Below, one piece after another: positions 59,717 through 64,000 of a DNA stretch of 64,000 nucleotides; the stretch's first letter is position 1, and each line of letters begins with the position of its first letter. The stretch is from Hymenobacter cheonanensis (lineage in GTDB: Bacteria; Bacteroidota; Bacteroidia; Cytophagales; Hymenobacteraceae), in NCBI RefSeq assembly GCF_030581075.1, contig NZ_JAUQSW010000004.1, positions 310,001 to 374,000 on the forward strand, read 5' to 3'. Made by a program: the position numbers and the translations under genes. The notes beneath the pieces were generated by a model that saw only the letters and a program-made list of their open reading frames with translations, had not been told where the DNA came from and made no database searches.

Positions 59717-61012
59717 ATGAAAAACCAATTCTTCCGCTCCTACCTGGCGTTGGCTTTGGCGGCGCTTACCAGCACGCTGGCCCTGGCTAGCCCACCCGCC
59801 GGCCCTGTTAAAGTTACTGTGCGCCAGACCAGTGGCCGCTACGAGCTGCTGCGTGGCGGCCAGCCCTATTTTGTGAAGGGCGCGGGCGGCAGTCAGTACC
59901 CCGAGCGCATTGCGGCCTACGGCGGCAACTCTATCCGCACCTGGGGCACCGCCGACGCGCCGAAGGTGCTGGCCGCCGCCAACCAGCACCACCTCACCGT
60001 GATGCTAGGCCTCGACGTGGCCCGCGAGCGCCACGGCTTCGACTACAACGATGCGGCGGCCGTGGCGGCGCAGCTGCAAAAAATTAAGGGTGAAGTTCTT
60101 AAATACAAAGACGACCCGGACGTGCTGGTCTGGGGCATCGGCAATGAGCTGAACCTCGACTACACCAACCCCAAGGTGTGGGACGCCGTGAACGACATCG
60201 CCAAGATGATTCACGAAGTAGACCCCAACCACCCAACCTCGACGGTGCTGGCGGGGGCTAGCAAAAAGGAAATCGAGTTTGTGAAAACGCGCTGCCCGGC
60301 CGTGGACATCTTGAGTATCAATACCTACGCCGGGCTAGCCACGCTGCCCCAGCAGGTAGCCGATGCCGGCTGGACCGGCCCCTACCTTGTGGCCGAATGG
60401 GGCCCCACCGGCCACTGGGAATGCCCGCAAACCCCCTGGAAAGCCCCGGTAGAAGAAACCAGCAGCCAAAAAGCCGCCGTGTACCAAAGCCGCTACGAGG
60501 CCTCGGTGCTGAAGGACCGGGCGCACTGCCTGGGCTCCTACGTGTTCCTGTGGGGCCAGAAGCAGGAGCGCACGCCCACCTGGTATGGTCTCTTCACCGA
60601 AGACGGCCAGGAAACCGAGGTAATGGATGTGCTGCAATACGAGTGGAGCGGCCATTGGCCCAAGAACCGGGCGCCGCATATCGCTGACTATAAGCTGAAT
60701 GGTAAAGCTGCCACCGAAGGCATTTACCTGAAGCCCGGTCAGGCATATCCCGCCACGACCACCGTTACCGACCCCGAGCGCGACGCGCTTACCTACCAGT
60801 GGGAATTGCTGCCCGAAAGCACCGACCTCAAGCAGGGCGGCGACCGCGAGAGCCGCCCTACGCCCGTGGCGGGCGCCCTGCCGACCGGGGCTAAGGCCCA
60901 AACCACCCTTACTGCCCCTAGCCAGCCGGGCGCCTACCGGCTCTTCGTGTACGCCCACGACGGGCACGGCAACGTGGCCACCGGCAATATTCCGTTCTTC
61001 GTGCAGCCATAA
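59717..61012 (+). CDS. Secreted TIM-barrel glycoside hydrolase with C-terminal Ig-like domain
   Basis: This 431-residue protein has a signal peptide (MKNQFFRSYLALALAALTST then LALASPP). The catalytic domain begins YFVKGAGGSQYPERIAAYGG then NSIRTWG, and carries a likely acid/base Glu in VLVWGIGNELNLDY and a nucleophile Glu in YLVAEWGPTGHWE, the layout of clan GH-A enzymes such as GH2 or GH5. The part from about 335 on (YPATTTVTDPERDALTYQWE) looks like an Ig/PKD-type domain. The family cannot be fixed by eye. The ATG at 59717 follows directly after TTTTCCCACCCC, the pyrimidine block seen before other secreted enzymes here. Confidence 0.8.
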   Translation: MKNQFFRSYLALALAALTSTLALASPPAGPVKVTVRQTSGRYELLRGGQPYFVKGAGGSQYPERIAAYGGNSIRTWGTADAPKVLAAANQHHLTVMLGLDVARERHGFDYNDAAAVAAQLQKIKGEVLKYKDDPDVLVWGIGNELNLDYTNPKVWDAVNDIAKMIHEVDPNHPTSTVLAGASKKEIEFVKTRCPAVDILSINTYAGLATLPQQVADAGWTGPYLVAEWGPTGHWECPQTPWKAPVEETSSQKAAVYQSRYEASVLKDRAHCLGSYVFLWGQKQERTPTWYGLFTEDGQETEVMDVLQYEWSGHWPKNRAPHIADYKLNGKAATEGIYLKPGQAYPATTTVTDPERDALTYQWELLPESTDLKQGGDRESRPTPVAGALPTGAKAQTTLTAPSQPGAYRLFVYAHDGHGNVATGNIPFFVQP

Positions 61013-61043
61013 CTGTTTGGCTGCCCGGTGGGTTGATAGGCCT

Positions 61044-61895
61044 ATGCGCACCGTCATTCAAAAGCACCGGGCCGTGAATGCGCCCATTGCTGACCTCGTT
61101 ACGTACCGGGCAATCCCCACGCCCTCAATCGAATACCTCGACCCGTTTCTATTCCTGAACCACCACGGGCCGCAGGTATACCGGGCTAATAACCGGGGCT
61201 TGCCCTTTGGCCCGCACCCGCACCGGGGCTTCGAAACGGTGACGTTTATCCTAGAAGGCGACATTTTACACAAGGACAGCAGCGGCCACGAAAGCGTAAT
61301 CGAGGCCGGCGGCATTCAGTGGATGACGGCCGGCTCGGGCCTCATCCACGCCGAAATTTCCTCGGATAACTTCAAGAAAACGGGCGGCCCGCTCGAAATT
61401 CTTCAGCTCTGGGTCAATCTGCCGGCCAAGTTCAAGATGACCGAGCCGCGCTACATTGGCTTGCAAGCCACTGAAATACCGGCCGTGCCGCTAGCCCCCG
61501 GCGTGGTAGCCCACGCCGTATCGGGCGAGTGGGGCGGGGCCGCCGGCGCCGTGCAGCCGCTGGCCGATGTAGCGCTGGCCTGGCTCGACCTGGCGGCGGG
61601 CGCCCCCGTGGCGGTGCCCATTGCGACTAGCCGCAGCATTTTTTTCTACGTGGTGCGCGGCAGCGTGCGTGTGAATGGCACGCAGGTCTTCGCCCGCGAG
61701 CTGGCCGAGTTCGACCACGAGGGCAGCGAGCTGGGCATCGAAGCGTTGAGCGACAGTGTGTTGCTGCTAGGCCACGCCGAGCCGTTTGGCGAGCCCGTAG
61801 CCTCGGCCGGGCCGTTTGTGATGAACACCGAAGCCGAAATCCGGCAGGCTTACGCCGACTATCAGCAGGGTAAATTCGGCACCTGGCACGGCTAA
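61044..61895 (+). CDS. Pirin-family protein
   Basis: This 283-residue bicupin has the pirin metal motif FGPHPHRGFETVTFILEG with the His residues and Glu in the N-terminal cupin (about 52-70). GGIQWMTAGSGLIHAE and the C-terminal cupin with SRSIFFYVVRGSVRVNG follow. Pirins have quercetin 2,3-dioxygenase or redox-sensor roles. The ATG at 61044 is the natural start; nine codons upstream an alternative exists. It lies 32 bp after the glycosidase gene and 78 bp before the Phe/Tyr leader peptide. No terminator is visible after it, so some read-through into the attenuator is possible. Confidence 0.92.
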   Translation: MRTVIQKHRAVNAPIADLVTYRAIPTPSIEYLDPFLFLNHHGPQVYRANNRGLPFGPHPHRGFETVTFILEGDILHKDSSGHESVIEAGGIQWMTAGSGLIHAEISSDNFKKTGGPLEILQLWVNLPAKFKMTEPRYIGLQATEIPAVPLAPGVVAHAVSGEWGGAAGAVQPLADVALAWLDLAAGAPVAVPIATSRSIFFYVVRGSVRVNGTQVFARELAEFDHEGSELGIEALSDSVLLLGHAEPFGEPVASAGPFVMNTEAEIRQAYADYQQGKFGTWHG

Positions 61896-61923
61896 AACAA
61901 GGGATAAAAAGCAGCCAGGAAAC

Positions 61924-61953
61924 TTGCCAGTTTGAAATTCCTGCCTACCTTGC
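61924..61953 (+). promoter_or_regulatory. Candidate promoter of the pheA attenuator transcript
   Basis: TTG at 61924-61926 and TACCTTGC at 61946-61953 are separated by 19 bp, close to the Bacteroidota TTG-N17-23-TAnnTTTG pattern, with mismatches in the -7 box. Transcription would start about 10-15 nt before the leader-peptide ATG. This is a weak match. Confidence 0.35.
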
Positions 61954-61973
61954 CACCCAATTCGACCAGTATC

Positions 61974-62027
61974 ATGTTCAGCAACCGCTACTTTTTTGGC
62001 TTCTATTATTTTACGCCGCCCGCGTAG
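61974..62027 (+). CDS. Phe/Tyr-rich leader peptide of the pheA attenuator
   Basis: ATG at 61974 to TAG at 62025-62027 encodes MFSNRYFFGFYYFTPPA, 17 residues. Five are Phe and three are Tyr, and seven of these eight are packed between positions 6 and 13. The plan resembles the E. coli PheL leader (a Phe-run peptide ending near Pro). Translation of the run would stall when charged tRNA-Phe or tRNA-Tyr is scarce. The stop codon lies at the start of a segment that pairs with the downstream terminator arm. No Shine-Dalgarno sequence is obvious, which is normal in Bacteroidota. It lies 112 bp before the pheA start. Confidence 0.88.
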   Translation: MFSNRYFFGFYYFTPPA

Positions 62028-62097
62028 AACGAGTCGCCATGTAGCTAAGCCACTGAAATTTAGCAGCGCCACTCGTTCTTCGGGTGGCGCTTTTTTT
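62026..62097 (+). promoter_or_regulatory. Transcription attenuator: antiterminator/terminator pair ahead of pheA
   Basis: Terminator: arms 62065-62075 and 62081-62091 form an 11-bp stem (AGCGCCAC core with GTGGCGCT, one T-G wobble) with loop TTCTT, followed by seven T residues (62091-62097). Antiterminator: AGAACGAGT at 62026-62034, which starts on the leader stop codon, is the exact reverse complement of ACTCGTTCT at 62071-62079, which lies across the terminator arm and loop. The two pairings exclude each other. A ribosome stalled on the Phe/Tyr codons leaves 62026-62034 free (read-through); one at the stop codon covers it (termination). A small helper hairpin GCTAA/TTAGC lies at 62044-62064. 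Confidence 0.87.
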
Positions 62098-62139
62098 ATG
62101 TTTTGCCGCTGGGCCAGCGCCCATCTTTTCCTTATCGCC

Positions 62140-63045
62140 ATGCCGCAGCACGTTGCCATTCAAGGGTTCAAAGGGAGTTTCCACGAAGTAGCTGCCCGCC
62201 AGTATTTCGGCGCGGCGCCTGCCCTGAATTTCTGCGCCACCTTTGGCGAGGTAGTGGCCCAGGTAGCCGATGGCCGCGCCGATGCCGCTCTCATGGCGAT
62301 GGAAAACTCGCTGGCTGGCAGTATTTTACCTAATTATCTGCTGCTGGAGCGCAACGCGCTCACCATCACCGGCGAGATTTACCTGCCCATTCACCAGCAC
62401 CTGCTGGCGCTGCCGGGCACCACGCTGGCCGATATTGAGGCCGTCCATTCGCACCCCATGGCCCTGCGCCAGTGCGGCGATTACCTGAGCCAATACCCTG
62501 GCTGGCAGCTGGTTGAAACCGAGGATACCGGCCTCAGCGCCCAGCTGCTGGCCGAGCGCCAAACTCCTGGCGTGGCCGTAATAGCCGGCGCCCAGGCTGC
62601 CGAGGCCTTCGGCCTGCAGATACTAGCCCTCGCCATCAACGACGACCCAAGCAACTACACCCGCTTTCTGGTGCTGGAGCGGGCCGCCGAGGCCCAGCCG
62701 GTGGCTAGCCCCGATAAGGCGTCGCTGTACTTCTACACCTCGCACGCGCCGGGCATGCTGGCGCGGGTGCTCACGCTGGTGGCTGGCCACGGCCTGAATT
62801 TGAGTAAGTTGCAGTCGTGCCCCCGACCCAGCCAGCCCTGGCACTACGGCTTCCACGCCGATGTAGAATTTGCCACGCCCACCCAGCTAGACGCTCTGCT
62901 GGCCGAGCTGCCCGCCGTGACCGAAGAGCTGCGCGTGCTGGGTACTTACCAACGCGGCAGCATGGTGTTTGGGCAGGATGAGACTGGGGAGAACCACCGC
63001 GGTCGTCATGCTGAACGCAGTGAAGCAGCTCATTTGGTGCAGTAA
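62140..63045 (+). CDS. pheA: Prephenate dehydratase with ACT domain
   Basis: This 301-residue monofunctional enzyme converts prephenate to phenylpyruvate in phenylalanine synthesis. The dehydratase domain covers about 4-180: VAIQGFKGSFHEVAA, ADAALMAMENSLAGSILPNY, and the catalytic T174-R-F in SNYTRFLVLE. The regulatory ACT domain is at about 195-275 with HAPGMLARVLTLVAGHGLNL and the Phe-binding-like LQSCPRP. No chorismate mutase domain is present. The ATG at 62140 follows the attenuator; an upstream TTG-started frame would read through the terminator. The last 14 residues (GRHAERSEAAHLVQ) are encoded by a palindromic repeat. An aminotransferase follows, so the pair makes Phe (and perhaps Tyr). 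Confidence 0.96.
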   Translation: MPQHVAIQGFKGSFHEVAARQYFGAAPALNFCATFGEVVAQVADGRADAALMAMENSLAGSILPNYLLLERNALTITGEIYLPIHQHLLALPGTTLADIEAVHSHPMALRQCGDYLSQYPGWQLVETEDTGLSAQLLAERQTPGVAVIAGAQAAEAFGLQILALAINDDPSNYTRFLVLERAAEAQPVASPDKASLYFYTSHAPGMLARVLTLVAGHGLNLSKLQSCPRPSQPWHYGFHADVEFATPTQLDALLAELPAVTEELRVLGTYQRGSMVFGQDETGENHRGRHAERSEAAHLVQ

Positions 63046-63112
63046 ATCAATCGTTGAGTGCCAACCGAACGGTGCAGGCGAGATGCTTCACTGTGTTCAG
63101 CATGACGACCGC
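62999..63112. repeat. TCATGCTGAACGCAGTGAAGCA palindrome, copy 5, overlapping the pheA 3' end
   Basis: The 29-bp arms 62999-63027 and 63084-63112 (starting GCGGTCGTCATGCTGAACGC) match except for one base (CTGTGTTC against CTGCGTTC). The left arm is inside the pheA reading frame and supplies its C-terminal codons; the stop lies in the loop. The aminotransferase gene starts 17 bp after the right arm. Confidence 0.93.
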
Positions 63113-63129
63113 TTTTAGTGAATAATGTA

Positions 63130-64000
63130 ATGCAAGTTTCCACTGCCAGCCGCCTGGCTCACACCGGCGAATACTACTTCTCGCGCAAGCTGCGCGAGCT
63201 AGCCGCCCTCAACGCGGCGGGGGCCAATATTATCAGCCTGGGCATTGGCAGCCCCGATTTGCCGCCGCACCCAAGCGTGGTGGCCGCGCTGGCCGCCACC
63301 GCCAGCCAGCCGGGCGCCCACGGCTACCAGAGCTACCAGGGCACACCGGCTCTGCGGCAGGCAATGGCTGCTTTTTACCAGAAAAGCTACGGCGTGGCCC
63401 TCGACCCCGCTACCGAGGTGCTGCCCCTGGCCGGCTCTAAAGAAGGCCTGATGCACATCGGCATGGCTTTTTTGGAAGCGGGCGACGCGGTGCTCATTCC
63501 CAACCCCGGCTACCCGACTTACCGGGCGGTGGCTGAAATCTGCGGGGCTGAAGTGCGCGAGTACGACCTGACCGCCGCCACCGGCTGGCTGCCCGATTTA
63601 GATGCGCTGGCCCAGAGCGACTTGCGCCGCGTGAAGCTGATGCTCGTCAACTACCCGCACATGCCCACCGGCACGCCGGCTAGCCCCGAGTTTCTGCAAA
63701 AGCTGGTCGAGTTTGCTGCCACCCACAACATTATGCTGGTGCACGACAACCCGTATGGCTTCGTGCTGAACGAGACGCCGCCCACGAGTTTGCTCAGCAT
63801 TCCGGGCGCTAAGGAAGTAGCGCTGGAGCTTAACTCGCTCAGCAAGAGCCACAACCTGGCGGGCTGGCGCGTAGGAATGCTGGTGGGCCGCGCCGACTGG
63901 CTGACGGAGGTGCTGCGCTTCAAGAGCAACATGGATTCGGGGATGTTTCTGGGAACTCAGCAGGCTGCCGTGGCCGCGCTGGCACTGGGCGAGGAGTGGT
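63130..64000 (+). CDS. Class I/II aminotransferase, 3' end cut by window edge
   Basis: The ATG at 63130 opens a frame that runs to the end of the window (290 codons visible). Fold type I features are GSPDLPPHPSVVAALAATAS, HGYQSYQGTPALRQAMAAFY, PNPGYPTYRAVAEICGAEV, VNYPHMPTGTPASPEFLQKL, HDNPYGFVLN, and the PLP-lysine motif SLSKSHNLAGWRVGML (K239). It resembles aspartate/aromatic and LL-DAP-type aminotransferases. NYPHMPTG in place of the usual NPNNPTG is characteristic of a Bacteroidota subgroup found beside pheA. The likely reaction is phenylpyruvate (or 4-hydroxyphenylpyruvate) to Phe (or Tyr). It is 84 bp after pheA, with the palindromic repeat in between, and would be under the same attenuator. 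Confidence 0.93.
   Translation, partial: MQVSTASRLAHTGEYYFSRKLRELAALNAAGANIISLGIGSPDLPPHPSVVAALAATASQPGAHGYQSYQGTPALRQAMAAFYQKSYGVALDPATEVLPLAGSKEGLMHIGMAFLEAGDAVLIPNPGYPTYRAVAEICGAEVREYDLTAATGWLPDLDALAQSDLRRVKLMLVNYPHMPTGTPASPEFLQKLVEFAATHNIMLVHDNPYGFVLNETPPTSLLSIPGAKEVALELNSLSKSHNLAGWRVGMLVGRADWLTEVLRFKSNMDSGMFLGTQQAAVAALALGEEW

Noticed and set aside
61996-62139. N-terminal extension of PheA from a TTG at 61996
   Set aside because: It would run through the leader peptide and terminator in another frame and adds basic residues foreign to prephenate dehydratases; the ATG at 62140 is better.
1-64000. tRNA, rRNA, CRISPR arrays, insertion sequences, prophage or integron elements
   Set aside because: I looked in the intergenic regions for cloverleaf ends, regular spacer repeats and transposase or integrase motifs and found none. 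A tRNAscan-SE and ISfinder search would be decisive.

Overview
ORGANISM. The window is high-GC (roughly 60-65 % by eye) and fits a pigmented member of the Bacteroidota, most likely Hymenobacter or a close relative. The reasons are the SusC/SusD pair with an STN domain, a FecR anti-sigma factor and an ECF sigma factor; a dcw cluster of Bacteroidota layout (mraZ-rsmH-ftsL-ftsI-murE-mraY-murD-ftsW-murG-murC-ftsQ-ftsA-ftsZ) with an FtsI that carries a PASTA domain; a CrtW carotenoid ketolase; and many palindromic intergenic repeats. I saw no insertion sequence, prophage, CRISPR array, tRNA or rRNA.

LAYOUT. 1-3.4 kb: a truncated secreted protein, ispH beside crtW (isoprenoid supply and carotenoid ketolation), and rlmF. 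3.4-6.9 kb (minus strand): a likely metal-uptake unit made of a small Cys/His protein, a TonB-dependent receptor with a CC pair in its plug and an HMA-domain protein, closed by an intrinsic terminator. 7-26.8 kb (minus): a polysaccharide utilisation locus with an ECF sigma factor, HelD, SGNH hydrolase, FecR, SusC, SusD, three GH30 enzymes, a GH5, an esterase and another SGNH protein. The GH set points to beta-1,6/beta-1,3-glucan such as fungal wall. 27.1-44.3 kb (plus): the cell-wall and division cluster, led by three GTGG boxes at exact 10-bp spacing (a predicted MraZ operator) and closed by a strong bidirectional terminator. 44.3-48.6 kb (minus): an acyltransferase, then two di-heme peroxidases downstream of an MbnP-like lipoprotein, a probable MbnP/MbnH copper system. 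49-61.9 kb: mixed metabolic genes (flavin reductase, SDR, cupin, pentapeptide protein, lysA, DinB, aspartylglucosaminidase, two exported Gfo/Idh/MocA oxidoreductases, an old-yellow-enzyme homologue, a secreted glycosidase, pirin). 61.9-64 kb: prephenate dehydratase and the start of an aminotransferase gene.

MAIN DISCOVERY. Upstream of pheA lies a 17-codon open frame, MFSNRYFFGFYYFTPPA, in which 8 of 17 residues are Phe or Tyr. It is followed by a T-tailed terminator hairpin and by a 9-nt segment at its stop codon that is perfectly complementary to one arm of that hairpin. This is the architecture of a ribosome-mediated Phe/Tyr attenuator of the E. coli pheL type, here in a member of the Bacteroidota.

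OTHER STRUCTURE. At least five families of inverted repeats sit between genes. One of them supplies the stop codons of three genes, and another encodes the last 14 residues of PheA. A nonamer, GGGGCTAGC, occurs about 28 times on the two strands, far more than base composition predicts.
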